A stretch of 36,453 bases of DNA from the NCBI GenBank assembly GCA_017477185.1, contig JAFUXF010000031.1, positions 1-36,453 of the forward strand, read 5' to 3'. Source of the DNA: Alphaproteobacteria bacterium. GTDB taxonomy: Bacteria; Pseudomonadota; Alphaproteobacteria; RF32; CAG-239. A program made the translations under genes and the position numbers. The notes under the pieces were generated by a model. It ran no database searches, had not been told where the DNA came from, and saw nothing but the letters and a program-made list of their open reading frames with translations. Below, in pieces: positions 6,940 through 15,853 of the stretch; within the stretch, counting starts at the first letter, position 1, and every line of letters starts with the position of its first letter.

Positions 6940-7839
6940 ATGGAAAAAATTATAGGATTTAATTCGTTAAATCAAAATGAATTAATGGTGTGGTATTGCT
7001 TAGAGCATTCCAATTTGGACAAGTTCCAAGAATTACTGAAAACAGGGTTATCTTTATCGGCATTTATGCTAAACAGCATGGTCTTCTTTAGCTATGACAA
7101 AGAGATTATTAAGGAAATTTTGCTTGTTTCTAAAAATGTCGAAAAAGACGTTGTCCCTTGGATGAGGGCATATTTCCAAGTCGCTGATTTGGCAGATGTT
7201 TTGCCTGATTTTGAGAATCTGTTGCCGGATGATTATCCGACTAATGATGAATGTGTGCAACTCAAGTTGTGGAATACGCTTTTAAGGCGTAAACAATATG
7301 ATTTGTTGGCGCAAAACGCACCGGAGATTTTAGTAAATGAGAACTCTTATGATGCTTATGTGGCACTTTTGAAGCTTGATCCTGATAAATATATAGATCA
7401 TGTTTTTCAAAAGGGCTTTTATGGGGCTATTGTCGTGGCTGTTAAAGATGGTTGGAAGTATATCGTTGATCATGGTCGGGTCAAATGGCTTTTGAAACTC
7501 GGCGATGCATGTGGTGCGCTTCCTCAAAAAGAGATTGTTGATTATCTTCTGCAGAAAGGTTATATCGATGAACTTTATGAAGCTGGGTTTTGTAAAGAGT
7601 TGTTAGAACATAAAGACTTGGATGTCTTCGTCAAGAATCATAGTACCTATTCAGGATTTTTAGAACAATGTCCGGATCAGGTCAGTTGGGAGGAATTATG
7701 GACAGAGCATAAGGATGAAAGCGTACGTAAGGATTTGATCAAAAAAGCCCTTATGCATCCTGAAGTGCAGAAAAGCTATGATTTTTTGTGGAATCATGGC
7801 GGCTGGTGGACCAGATGGCGCCTTTTGACTGGTATGTAA
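6940..7839 (+). CDS. Unidentified helical repeat-like protein
   Basis: The protein has 299 aa, no signal peptide and no membrane segment, so it is probably cytoplasmic. The sequence is almost entirely amphipathic helix. It has loosely repeated units of about 30-35 residues, for example NLDKFQELLKTGLSLS, KEIVDYLLQKGYIDELYEAG and KELLEHKDLDVFVKN. This spacing recalls degenerate ankyrin or other alpha-solenoid repeats, but the consensus ankyrin residues are missing, so the assignment stays open. The C-terminus is Trp-rich (WNHGGWWTRWR). No Shine-Dalgarno sequence precedes the ATG. A TTGACA at 6862 may belong to its promoter but the -10 is poor. It is divergent from ssrA and followed by a strong terminator. 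Possibly a protein-interaction scaffold. Confidence 0.7.
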   Translation: MEKIIGFNSLNQNELMVWYCLEHSNLDKFQELLKTGLSLSAFMLNSMVFFSYDKEIIKEILLVSKNVEKDVVPWMRAYFQVADLADVLPDFENLLPDDYPTNDECVQLKLWNTLLRRKQYDLLAQNAPEILVNENSYDAYVALLKLDPDKYIDHVFQKGFYGAIVVAVKDGWKYIVDHGRVKWLLKLGDACGALPQKEIVDYLLQKGYIDELYEAGFCKELLEHKDLDVFVKNHSTYSGFLEQCPDQVSWEELWTEHKDESVRKDLIKKALMHPEVQKSYDFLWNHGGWWTRWRLLTGM

Positions 7840-7841
7840 TC

Positions 7842-7873
7842 AAAAAGCTGTGGGGAAACCGCAGCTTTTTTTT
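7842..7873 (+). terminator. Intrinsic terminator after the helical repeat-like gene
   Basis: A 12-bp stem AAAAAGCTGTGG / CCGCAGCTTTTT with one G-U pair and a GGAAA loop is followed by extra T residues. It starts two bases after the stop codon. Confidence 0.85.
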
Positions 7874-7918
7874 GTGTTTATCAAAATGGTTTGTTAGAGT
7901 TCTTTTATAAGGAGAAAA

Positions 7919-8500
7919 ATGATGAAAGTAGCTGTTTGGTGCCGCCATAAAGATGATAATGTCATAGGCATAGGACCACATATTCCGTGGCGAATTTCCT
8001 CCGATTTTAAGCGTTTCCGCCGTTTAACCGAAGAACAATATTTGGTTGCCGGACAGACCACGTATGAGACTTTTCCTAATCGGACGTTGCCTAACCGTAA
8101 GATTATTGTGTTGACGTTTGAGGCAGATTATGAAGTCTCTGATCCTGAAAATCATTTTGTCGTAACAGATGTTAAAAAACTCAAAGAGTTTGAGCATGAT
8201 TTATATATTTCCGGTGGGTCGAGTATTTATAAACTCTTTATGACTAATGAGTCCGATAAGTTAAGACCGGATATTGTGGTGGATTCAATGTACTGCGGAG
8301 AGTTAAATCCCGAGTTGGAAGGTCCTAAAATTGATATTACCCCTTGCATTGAGGCGATGAAAAAGAATTATCGTCAGATTTCTAAAGATTATGAATTGGA
8401 TAATATCATCACGACCGTGTGGGTCAAAAAAGGCGCGTTTATCGAGCAATCAACGCTGAAACATATAATTGAAGCGATAGAGAAAGATTATCTGCAGTAG
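7919..8500 (+). CDS. folA: Divergent dihydrofolate reductase-like protein
   Basis: The protein has 193 aa. The DHFR fold reduces dihydrofolate with NADPH. Matching motifs are NVIGIGPHIPWRISSDFKRF near residues 14-33, with Trp24 and the catalytic acidic residue Asp29. VAGQTTYETFP stands in place of the usual GRKTWES. LPNRKIIVLT and the nucleotide-loop motif ISGGSSIYKLF follow. It is about 30 residues longer than ordinary DHFR, with an additional charged C-terminal helix. Two ATGs occur in tandem (7919, 7922) behind AAGGAG; the second has the better spacing. The last 13 bases overlap the convergent TPR-methyltransferase gene. It could be a paralogue or pterin-related reductase rather than the sole housekeeping enzyme, as thyA is not nearby. 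Confidence 0.75.
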   Translation: MMKVAVWCRHKDDNVIGIGPHIPWRISSDFKRFRRLTEEQYLVAGQTTYETFPNRTLPNRKIIVLTFEADYEVSDPENHFVVTDVKKLKEFEHDLYISGGSSIYKLFMTNESDKLRPDIVVDSMYCGELNPELEGPKIDITPCIEAMKKNYRQISKDYELDNIITTVWVKKGAFIEQSTLKHIIEAIEKDYLQ

Positions 8501-10209
8501 AAGATTATACCCTTAACATCCTCACCGTTTTCTTTGCGGAGGATGGTGGGGTGTTGATCGATAGTGGTGTAATATTTTGCTAAAAGCTCGGCAATATATT
8601 GCGGATTGTGCTGATAGCGTCCGGTTGGCAGGAGTTTTGCCTTTTTTATATCATCACTTGCTTGTTCAATTGAGAAAATCAGCGGGTAGGGAGCACAAGC
8701 CTTCAATAATGGTTCTAACTCTTCCGTATAACAGCAGACGTCTGCTGCCGTTATCAGTTTTGGTCTGATGGATGAGAGTTCTCTTTGGGCGAAGTCGAAG
8801 ATATCTTCTCGGACAAGTCGGTCATAACAATTTTTTTCTTCTGCAAAAGCCAACATTTTTTCTGATAAATCCACGCCGATAATGTTGGAAAAAGCGGTTT
8901 TATAAGCCACGCCGATAAGCCCAGAACCGCACCCAAAATCCACAATGGTACCCTCAACAGATCCTGTAATTTCTCTAAACTCTCGCGGAAGGCGGTAACC
9001 AATGTTTGCGAGAACCAGCTCGTAATTATCAGCAAAATTGTCAAACAACTTTTGAGTATAAACTTGATCAGTCTCACTTGTCTCTCCATTCAAGGCCGCA
9101 TTCATATGATTAGCAAAGGGATTATCGGGGTTTTGTTTATGCCAATTGGCGGCGATTTTTTTTGCCTCATCAGGGTTTTGATAATAAAGCAAAGTCAGGG
9201 TTTCGGCAATATTTATTTGATATTCTTCTTTTGTTTTATCTTTTGAAAAAGCATTAAAAAACAGCCCCAGTGCTTCTGTATAGTCTTGTATATCCTTGAG
9301 AATAAGCCCGAGATTGTTACTGATTTCCGGGCTGTCTGGGTTGAGGATAACTGCGGCTCGATATTCATCTAAGGCTTCGGCTTTGCGACCGCTGAGGTGG
9401 AGCATTTGTGCATAGCCGGCATGGGCTTCAAAATTATTTTTATCCAACTCAATAGCGCGTTTGTATAGTTTCTCAGCTCGTTGCCACTCTTGTTTTTGAA
9501 CGGCAAAATTCCCGAGGTTAATGTGTGCTGAGACGGAATACGGATTTAAATCCAGTGCTTTTTGAAAATAATTTTCAGCTTTTTGGGGCGCAAAAGTAAG
9601 AGCCAATTCTCCAAGACGAAGCTGAATATCATATACAGGAAAATCGTGTTCAAGTAAAAACGAGTATGCTTTGTCATCAGGATATAGGCGGGACAAATAA
9701 TAAATTGCCATGACATTATCGGAATCGCGTCTGACTATTTCCTCCAGTGTCGGAATATCTTTTTGCAAAGAAGCCAGGTTAATTTTTGCGTCGAGGTATT
9801 GAGGGTCTAGTCGGAGTGCTTTTTGATAATTAGAAATGGCATTTTCAGTCTCACCTAATGCACGATAAACTTCTGCCAGATAGTTGTAAGTTTCTTTGAT
9901 ATCAGATTGTAATGTAATGGATTTTTGATAGGCGGCGATTGCTTCAATCGGTTTATTATCATTAAAAAGGGAAAGACCGAGGTTAAAATAAATATGGGCA
10001 GAAGAGGGGGCTTGTCGGGAGGCTTTGTAAAACCAATTGCAGGCTTGGTCATGTATACCTCTGGCCTGAGCAATCATTCCCATCAAATTCAGAATATCAG
10101 CATTATCCGGAGCAGTTTCAAGAATCTGCCGGTAAATATTTTCAGCTTTATCCAACTCGCCGGCTTCATGTAATTTAACGGCTTGTTGAAAAAGTAAATC
10201 GTATCCCAT
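8488..10209 (-). CDS. TPR-repeat protein fused to a SAM-dependent methyltransferase
   Basis: The protein has 573 aa. Residues 1 to about 370 contain at least eight tetratricopeptide repeats, with the usual pattern ...A...Y..AL.LDP..., for example NAISNYQKALRLDPQYLDAK and RAEKLYKRAIELDKNNFEAH. After a linker with FDNFADNYELVL, a class I methyltransferase domain (about 400-573) shows motif I VDFGCGSGLIGVAYK and motif II IIGVDLSEKML. The arrangement matches the predicted TPR methyltransferases (COG4976-like). The substrate is probably a protein or glycan-modified protein held by the TPR region; this is inference. The start is clear (AAGGAG before ATG at 10209). It is convergent with the DHFR-like gene and divergent from the glycosyltransferase. 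Confidence 0.88.
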   Translation of the reverse strand: MGYDLLFQQAVKLHEAGELDKAENIYRQILETAPDNADILNLMGMIAQARGIHDQACNWFYKASRQAPSSAHIYFNLGLSLFNDNKPIEAIAAYQKSITLQSDIKETYNYLAEVYRALGETENAISNYQKALRLDPQYLDAKINLASLQKDIPTLEEIVRRDSDNVMAIYYLSRLYPDDKAYSFLLEHDFPVYDIQLRLGELALTFAPQKAENYFQKALDLNPYSVSAHINLGNFAVQKQEWQRAEKLYKRAIELDKNNFEAHAGYAQMLHLSGRKAEALDEYRAAVILNPDSPEISNNLGLILKDIQDYTEALGLFFNAFSKDKTKEEYQINIAETLTLLYYQNPDEAKKIAANWHKQNPDNPFANHMNAALNGETSETDQVYTQKLFDNFADNYELVLANIGYRLPREFREITGSVEGTIVDFGCGSGLIGVAYKTAFSNIIGVDLSEKMLAFAEEKNCYDRLVREDIFDFAQRELSSIRPKLITAADVCCYTEELEPLLKACAPYPLIFSIEQASDDIKKAKLLPTGRYQHNPQYIAELLAKYYTTIDQHPTILRKENGEDVKGIIFYCR

Positions 10210-10385
10210 TTTTACTCCTTTGCGAAAATTATAAGGAAGATTGGTAAATATTTGGTCAACATTAGGTAATTCCTTATAAAAATGAAATTTACTATTTTAA
10301 TGAAATGTTTAAAAGGAAAGAAAATTCTTGAAAATTTGTTCTAAATGACCTATAAATCGGCTTATTAGAATAGGATAAAGATATC

Positions 10386-11210
10386 ATGACTAAAGTAAGT
10401 ATTATAATTCCATGTTACAATCATGGTAAATATGTTGACGAGGCGGTAGCATCATGCCTCAACCAGACGTATCAGGATATTGAAATTATTATAGTAAATG
10501 ATGGGTCGATAGATGCTATGACAAATGAGCTTTTGAGCCATTATCAAAAGCCTAAAACAAGAGTTATTACGACCCAAAATCAAGGTTTAGCCATGGCACG
10601 GAATACCGGTATTCAGGCAGCAAAAGGCGTGTATATTTTGCCTCTTGATGCGGATGATCGGATTGCCCCGACATATATTGAAAAAGCTGTTAAAATTTTA
10701 GATACAAATCCTAAAATCGGTATTGTTTATTGTAATGCGGAATTTTTTGGCGCACAACAAGGTATATGGTCATTACCTGAGTATAGTTTGGCAACAGAGT
10801 TAAACGGGAATTGCCTGTTTTGTACCTCATTGTTTCGGAAAGAAGCGTGGGAACAGGTCGGCGGCTACAAAAAAGAAATGAAATATGGTTGGGAAGATTA
10901 TGAATTCTGGTTATCTTTACTGGAGAAAGGGTGTGAAGTTTATAAAATTCCGGAAGTTTTGTTTTATTACCGCCAACATGTGACAGCTTCAATGCTCAAG
11001 AGTATAGATGAGGAAAAGCGTAATTATCTGTACAATGTTATTTTTAGTTTTCATCAAGATTTATATAAAACGCATAAAAAATTTTTAAAGGCAGATATTA
11101 AACAGCTGTTTAAGGCATATAATCACGCGTTTTTCTATAAAAGTAAAACGGCAACGCACAGAATTTATCATATTGGCAAGTTTACCTTAAAATTTAAGAG
11201 AAAAAAATAA
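10386..11210 (+). CDS. Family 2 glycosyltransferase
   Basis: This 274-aa GT-A fold enzyme is cytoplasmic or membrane-associated. The N-terminus VSIIIPCYNHGKYVDEAVASC is the GT2 start. VNDGS (about 38-42) binds the nucleotide sugar, LPLDADDRI holds the DxD metal site, and GWEDYEFWLSL in the C-terminal half carries the ED catalytic base motif. The last 60 residues are Lys-rich and may bind membrane or lipid-linked acceptor. Donor and acceptor cannot be read. It stands alone, with no sugar-nucleotide biosynthesis genes adjacent, and is divergent from the TPR-methyltransferase, which makes a joint role in glycan or glycoprotein modification possible but unproven. Confidence 0.9.
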   Translation: MTKVSIIIPCYNHGKYVDEAVASCLNQTYQDIEIIIVNDGSIDAMTNELLSHYQKPKTRVITTQNQGLAMARNTGIQAAKGVYILPLDADDRIAPTYIEKAVKILDTNPKIGIVYCNAEFFGAQQGIWSLPEYSLATELNGNCLFCTSLFRKEAWEQVGGYKKEMKYGWEDYEFWLSLLEKGCEVYKIPEVLFYYRQHVTASMLKSIDEEKRNYLYNVIFSFHQDLYKTHKKFLKADIKQLFKAYNHAFFYKSKTATHRIYHIGKFTLKFKRKK

Positions 11211-11289
11211 AAAGAAAAATAGGTCAGTGCCTAAATTTTTATTTCTGTTAGTACATGTTAAAATATGGCATAAATTGAGAAAAAATATC

Positions 11290-11442
11290 TTGCATTTATC
11301 AAAAAAGTAGAGTAGTGTGTACCCACTTCCGAGAAGATGGAGACGTTTTTGCTGACCTGTTGGTGTGGAAAGAACGCTTTCCTGTTTAAAGATTTTGCTT
11401 TAAACTATCGGGACAATAACTAATAATATAAAGGATAAATAA
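11290..11442 (+). promoter_or_regulatory. Leader region of rpsD with three hairpins
   Basis: TTGCAT (11290-11295) with TAGTGT 17 bases later is a possible promoter. Three hairpins follow: CCA-CTTC/GAAG-A-TGG at 11323-11340, GGAAAG/CTTTCC with loop AACG at 11367-11382, and TTTAAAG/CTTTAAA at 11385-11404. The ribosome site AAGGA precedes the rpsD ATG. S4 is a known autogenous regulator in other bacteria, so an S4-binding leader is possible. This is inference and no known motif is matched. If that promoter is correct, the first hairpin lies at the transcript's extreme 5' end. Confidence 0.4.
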
Positions 11443-12057
11443 ATGAAAAGTATCGTTTCTGCAAAGAAAAAAGCTAGTCGTCGTTATGGCGCAAATTTAT
11501 GGGGTGATGCAAACAGCCCTTACAATAAAAGAGAGTATGCTCCGGGTCAACATGGTGCACGTCGCAAAAAGCCGACTGATTATGGTGTTCAGCTCTATGC
11601 AAAACAGAGATTGAAAACGTATTATGGTAATATTTCTGAAAAACAATTCCATAAATATTATGTTGAGGCTATTCGTCGTACCGGTGATGCTGCTGAGAAT
11701 TTTGTCGGTATTTTGGAATCTCGCTTAGATAACTTAGTTTATAAAGCAAAATTTGTTCCGACTGTTTTTGCTTCTCGTCAGTTTGTTAATCATGGTCATG
11801 TTACCGTTAATGGGAAAAAAGTAAATATCCCTTCTTATATGTGCAAAGTTGGTGATGTTATTGAAGTTCGTGAAAAATCTAAGCAAATGGCTATGGTTGT
11901 CAGTGCTGTTGAGTCACAGACTCGTGAAGTTCCGGGATATTTGGAAGTTGATACCAAAAAGTTAAGCGCAAAGTTTACATTTATTCCAAAATTGGAAGAT
12001 ATTCCTTACGCTTGCCAAATGGAACCGAATCAGGTTATCGAGTTCTACTCAAGATAG
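11443..12057 (+). CDS. rpsD: 30S ribosomal protein S4
   Basis: The 204-aa primary rRNA-binding protein nucleates assembly of the 16S rRNA 5' domain. Visible features are the conserved N-terminal YGANLWG...[34 protein letters not shown], and the S4 RNA-binding domain [14 protein letters not shown]...[18 protein letters not shown] segment (residues about 90-150). The C-terminal VIEFYSR ends as expected. Length is standard. As in other alphaproteobacteria the gene is solitary, outside the main ribosomal operons. The first residues ([14 protein letters not shown]) differ from the commoner MSKR-type start. It has AAGGA seven bases before the ATG, a structured leader, and a strong terminator at 12079-12110. 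Confidence 0.97.
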   Translation: MKSIVSAKKKASRRYGANLWGDANSPYNKREYAPGQHGARRKKPTDYGVQLYAKQRLKTYYGNISEKQFHKYYVEAIRRTGDAAENFVGILESRLDNLVYKAKFVPTVFASRQFVNHGHVTVNGKKVNIPSYMCKVGDVIEVREKSKQMAMVVSAVESQTREVPGYLEVDTKKLSAKFTFIPKLEDIPYACQMEPNQVIEFYSR

Positions 12058-12078
12058 TCTTTTTACTGTTCCAAAAAG

Positions 12079-12110
12079 AAATCCCCAAAGCTGTGCAGTT
12101 TTGGGGATTT
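12079..12110 (+). terminator. Intrinsic terminator of rpsD
   Basis: The stem AAATCCCCAAA / TTTGGGGATTT has a partly paired inner segment around GCTGTGCAGT and is followed by a T-run. It begins about 20 bases after the rpsD stop. Confidence 0.88.
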
Positions 12111-12176
12111 TTGCTTTAAATGTATAAATAAATGTGTTTTTATGTGTGCAGGGTATTGTATTAAAGCGAGGATATT

Positions 12177-14840
12177 ATGGCTGACTATTGGGGAAAAGCA
12201 AACCAAAGAAAAACAAATGCAAAACAGGTATTAAGCATTAGAGAAAAATTAATCCGCTCATTGTTGTTGGCTGTTTTGTTAACATTGTTGGTTACTTTTG
12301 ATTTTGTACTTTATATGCATTCCGGTTCTGTCTTTTTGGCTGAAGGGGGTATTAATTTACCTGTTTTGATAAATATTGTCTATATATTTGCCGTTTGTTT
12401 AGTGCTAATGTTGTTAACATTTTTATTTCCACCCTTGCAGTTTATTTTGTTTTCAGGGATTTGTGCAATATTAACCATCGGTTTTATGACGCAATTTTTA
12501 CAAATTGATCGATCCCAATATTTGGTTGCTGTTTTTTCATCTGTTTTGGATCCTTCCTTATTATATATGATTGATGGCATATCTCATTGGATCGTAGCCG
12601 GTGTGGTTTTTGTTATTGCCTATTATTTATTATCCGTTTCTACCTACAAAAGTTTAATAACTTTTTCTGGTGTTATTTTCTTTATTATTTTGTGTTTTTT
12701 CGGCGTAGATTTGATTTCTGGAAAAGCTCCTGAGCAAATTTCTGAGATTTATCATTCAACAGAGAACAATTTCGCGCCGCAAAAGAAAAAGATGATCTTT
12801 CTTTTTATGCCTCATGCCGCTCCGTATTCTGTTATCAGTGCAGAGAGTAGAAATAAGATGGATAAAAGAGAGTTGTTACAACAGGTAGAACTCGGCTTTT
12901 TAGTTAAAAATGGCTTTAAGGTATATTCGAATGCTTATGTTACTGGAGAGAGCGATGAAACGAATATGGTCGAAATGCTTAATGTATTAGATAATAAAGT
13001 TTATAAAGAGCATATTTTACGAGATGTCGCTTTGACTAGTTTATGGAAATTTAAATCAGCACAGCGTCCGAACATTTTTCTAAAAGATAATCAGCTATAT
13101 GATATTTTTCAAAAAGCTCAATATAAAGTTAATACCACCCAAACTCAACAAATTGAGTTGTGTAAGAAAAACGGGCAGTATGTTTCAGATAGATGTTTGA
13201 GTCGGATTAGTTTGCCAATGGATATTACAACAAGAGGTTTTCCGGTTGAAGATCGTACAACTATTTTGATGTATCAATGGTTAAATAGTTTTGAGTTAAT
13301 TTCCAATCAATATGTCGTTAGTGCTTTACAATCCGTGCTTAATAAAACGGAAATGAAACGGTTGGCTTATCCATATGAGCGATTGTATGTTGTAAATTCG
13401 TTTCAGGTATTGCAAAAGTTATTAGATACGATAGCGGAAGATCGTGACGCAGGTGTTTATTTTGTGTATTTAAATTTTCCAGATGATTTGTTGGTTTATG
13501 ATGAATGGTGTAAACTTAAACCATATGTACGTTGGAATACTTTGAATCCGAGATTTAAAACCTCAATGATGTATGCAAATTCGACAGACTATAATGAACA
13601 AATGTTGTGTCTTTGGGGGCAGATGAGTGATTTTATGCAGAATTTAGTTTCTTCCGGACAGGCGGATAATTTGACTTTAGTTCTGCATGGGGTCAGTGGT
13701 ATTGAAAGGATGCAAAATACAGCAAAATCTTTTGTTGATCAATTTAAGAATCAAAATTTAGTCTTTATGGCTATACGAGATCCGGAAGCACAATTTAGTG
13801 TTAATCGTCGGGTATGCCACAGTCGAGATTTGTTGCGCCAACATTTGTTCGGACAATTGTGTCAAGAATATAATACTATGCAATATTCTCAAACAGCAAA
13901 AGAAACATTATTGGCCGAGCTAAAAGACAGTGGTATTAAGAAATATATGATTCCTAGAGCGTTGTCCGGATATGAAAAATGGTTGGAAAATTGGCAGATG
14001 AATCGCCAGCCTCCTTTCTTAAAAGCCAGTTTTACAACAAAGAAAACACAGGCAAAAGAAGATAATAAAGTTCTGCAGATGGATACTGCTACACAAATTT
14101 TGTCAGAGGGTTTGGGGAAAGTGACTGAGAATAGCATATCTTATCAAGAAAATACCAATGTATCTCCCCAAGAAGTAAAAGAAGAAAGTGTTGAAGATGT
14201 AGATGATTCTGCTTATTCTCTTGTTAAAGATGACATTGTTCCTTTGATTCATTCAGAATCAGAGACTATACCTTCTCAACCTGTCGATATTGAGAAAAAA
14301 ATGTTACCGAAGGCTGAAGATGTTGTTCCTGTATCCGTGCCTGAAGTGAAATCTGAGCTTCAAAAGGAGGTTTCTTCTAAAGAAATATCTAAAGTTGGTG
14401 TAAAAGAGACACCTAAACCCAATGTCGTACAACCGGAAGTTAAAAAAGTTACATCTCCTAAAAAAGAGGTTAAGGAGGCTAAGCCTGTTGAAAAAAAAAC
14501 ACAGGTTATTACAACGCCGGCAACCAAAATTATTGTTAAGCATAAATCTACAAAGCCTCACAGAGCATTAAAAGTAACGGTCAGCCCTGCTTATGAATAT
14601 GCGGATACAGCTGAGGCAGCTCCCAATTTAAATAAAGCATTGTTAGAAAATGCATCATCTTCAGTTCAAGAAAAAAAATCTTCAGATAATCAGCCGGTGC
14701 TACATGCGGAAAAGCATTCTGTATCCGGAGATTTTTTGTTAGAACCGGCGGAAAATAATTGGGAGTTTGATCCGGCTAAAGCCTTGAACGTCAGTGGAGA
14801 TGAAGCGTCTCAACCGACTATTGTTGTTAAAGAACAATAA
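12177..14840 (+). CDS. Five-TM membrane protein with a degenerate alkaline phosphatase-superfamily-like domain
   Basis: The protein has 887 aa. Five hydrophobic helices (about 28-48, 60-82, 87-108, 138-153, 159-180) precede a large domain (about 205-625) that should lie in the periplasm. This topology matches EptA/MdoB/LtaS-type phospho-group transferases. Segments such as NGFKVYSNAYVTGESDETN and FLKDNQLYDIFQKAQYKV resemble parts of that fold. However, the expected metal-binding Asp-His-Gly-Glu motif appears as VLHGVSGIE, without the Asp. Catalysis is therefore doubtful. Residues about 630-887 are a low-complexity Lys/Glu/Val/Pro/Ser tail. GAGG lies before the ATG. The stop is two bases from the yejE start, so the two genes are very likely co-transcribed. 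The similarity is by eye only. Confidence 0.7.
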   Translation: MADYWGKANQRKTNAKQVLSIREKLIRSLLLAVLLTLLVTFDFVLYMHSGSVFLAEGGINLPVLINIVYIFAVCLVLMLLTFLFPPLQFILFSGICAILTIGFMTQFLQIDRSQYLVAVFSSVLDPSLLYMIDGISHWIVAGVVFVIAYYLLSVSTYKSLITFSGVIFFIILCFFGVDLISGKAPEQISEIYHSTENNFAPQKKKMIFLFMPHAAPYSVISAESRNKMDKRELLQQVELGFLVKNGFKVYSNAYVTGESDETNMVEMLNVLDNKVYKEHILRDVALTSLWKFKSAQRPNIFLKDNQLYDIFQKAQYKVNTTQTQQIELCKKNGQYVSDRCLSRISLPMDITTRGFPVEDRTTILMYQWLNSFELISNQYVVSALQSVLNKTEMKRLAYPYERLYVVNSFQVLQKLLDTIAEDRDAGVYFVYLNFPDDLLVYDEWCKLKPYVRWNTLNPRFKTSMMYANSTDYNEQMLCLWGQMSDFMQNLVSSGQADNLTLVLHGVSGIERMQNTAKSFVDQFKNQNLVFMAIRDPEAQFSVNRRVCHSRDLLRQHLFGQLCQEYNTMQYSQTAKETLLAELKDSGIKKYMIPRALSGYEKWLENWQMNRQPPFLKASFTTKKTQAKEDNKVLQMDTATQILSEGLGKVTENSISYQENTNVSPQEVKEESVEDVDDSAYSLVKDDIVPLIHSESETIPSQPVDIEKKMLPKAEDVVPVSVPEVKSELQKEVSSKEISKVGVKETPKPNVVQPEVKKVTSPKKEVKEAKPVEKKTQVITTPATKIIVKHKSTKPHRALKVTVSPAYEYADTAEAAPNLNKALLENASSSVQEKKSSDNQPVLHAEKHSVSGDFLLEPAENNWEFDPAKALNVSGDEASQPTIVVKEQ

Positions 14841-14842
14841 AT

Positions 14843-15853
14843 ATGGTAGCCAATTCAACTGTACATAAATTTTTAAAAAATAAACGTGCCTCTTGGTCTT
14901 TGGTCGTTTTGGCGGTTATTTTTGTTTTCAGTTTATGTGCGGAATTGATAGCTAATGACAAACCTTTTATTGCTCAGTACAAGGGAAAACTTTATTTTCC
15001 GATATTGTTTGAGTATACAGATAGGGATTTTGGCGGAGATTTTCCTACCCCTGCTGATTATAAAGATCCGTTGATTATTAAAAATATTAAACAAAACGGG
15101 TGGGCAATTTATCCGATTATTCCGTTCTCTTTTAATACGGTAGATTATAATCTTAATGTTCCAACGCCGAGTTCTCCCTCAAAAACACATTGGTTAGGGA
15201 CTGATGATGAAGGGAGGGATGTTTTAGCTCGGATTCTGTACGGGATAAGATTATCTATTGTTTTTGCGTTTTTATTGACATTGTTATCTTCTGTTTTAGG
15301 GATTATTGCGGGGGCTTTACAGGGCTATTTCGGAGGACGACTGGATATTTTGTTGCAACGTTTTTTAGAAATTTGGGATTCTATGCCGCAATTATTTGTT
15401 TTAATTATTTTTGCCAGTATTTTTGAACCTACATTTTTAACTTTGTTATTTATTATGTTATTGTTTTCTTGGACAGGTTTGGTCGGGGTTGTTCGTGCAG
15501 AATTTTTAAGAGCCAGAAACTTTGAATTTGTAAAAGCAGCTAAAGCTCTGGGTGTCAGTAATATGAGAATAATGTATCGTCATATTTTACCGAATGCTTT
15601 AGTAGCGACCGTAACATTTGTCCCTTTTTTATTATCGGAAGCCGTCGTTGCTCTTACGGCACTTGATTTTTTGGGCCTTGGTTTGCCACAGGATTATCCT
15701 TCTTTAGGGGATTTAGTCAGACAAGGAAAAGATAATTTACAAGCTCCATGGTTGGGATTAAGTATTTTTGTGACATTATCTGTTTTGTTGACTCTTCTTA
15801 TTTTCATAGGGGAAGGGTTAAGAGATGCTTTAGATACGAGGAAAAACCAATGA
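14843..15853 (+). CDS. yejE: YejE-type peptide ABC transporter permease
   Basis: The protein has 336 aa and is an inner-membrane subunit of a peptide (microcin C-type) importer. An N-terminal TM (about 19-37) is followed by the periplasmic insert typical of YejE, with YKDPLIIKNIKQNGWAIYP and THWLGTDDEGRDVLARILYG. Five further TM helices surround the EAA loop KAAKALGVSNMRIMYRHILPN, which contacts the ATPase. DFLGLGLPQDYPSLGDLV near the end is family-typical. The stop overlaps the yejF start by ATGA. The usual substrate-binding protein YejA and partner permease YejB are absent here and may be encoded elsewhere. Confidence 0.92.
   Translation: MVANSTVHKFLKNKRASWSLVVLAVIFVFSLCAELIANDKPFIAQYKGKLYFPILFEYTDRDFGGDFPTPADYKDPLIIKNIKQNGWAIYPIIPFSFNTVDYNLNVPTPSSPSKTHWLGTDDEGRDVLARILYGIRLSIVFAFLLTLLSSVLGIIAGALQGYFGGRLDILLQRFLEIWDSMPQLFVLIIFASIFEPTFLTLLFIMLLFSWTGLVGVVRAEFLRARNFEFVKAAKALGVSNMRIMYRHILPNALVATVTFVPFLLSEAVVALTALDFLGLGLPQDYPSLGDLVRQGKDNLQAPWLGLSIFVTLSVLLTLLIFIGEGLRDALDTRKNQ

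Noticed and set aside
8754..9089. Minus-strand 111-aa hydrophobic frame
   Set aside because: It is an alternative frame inside the TPR-methyltransferase gene and has no start signal of its own.
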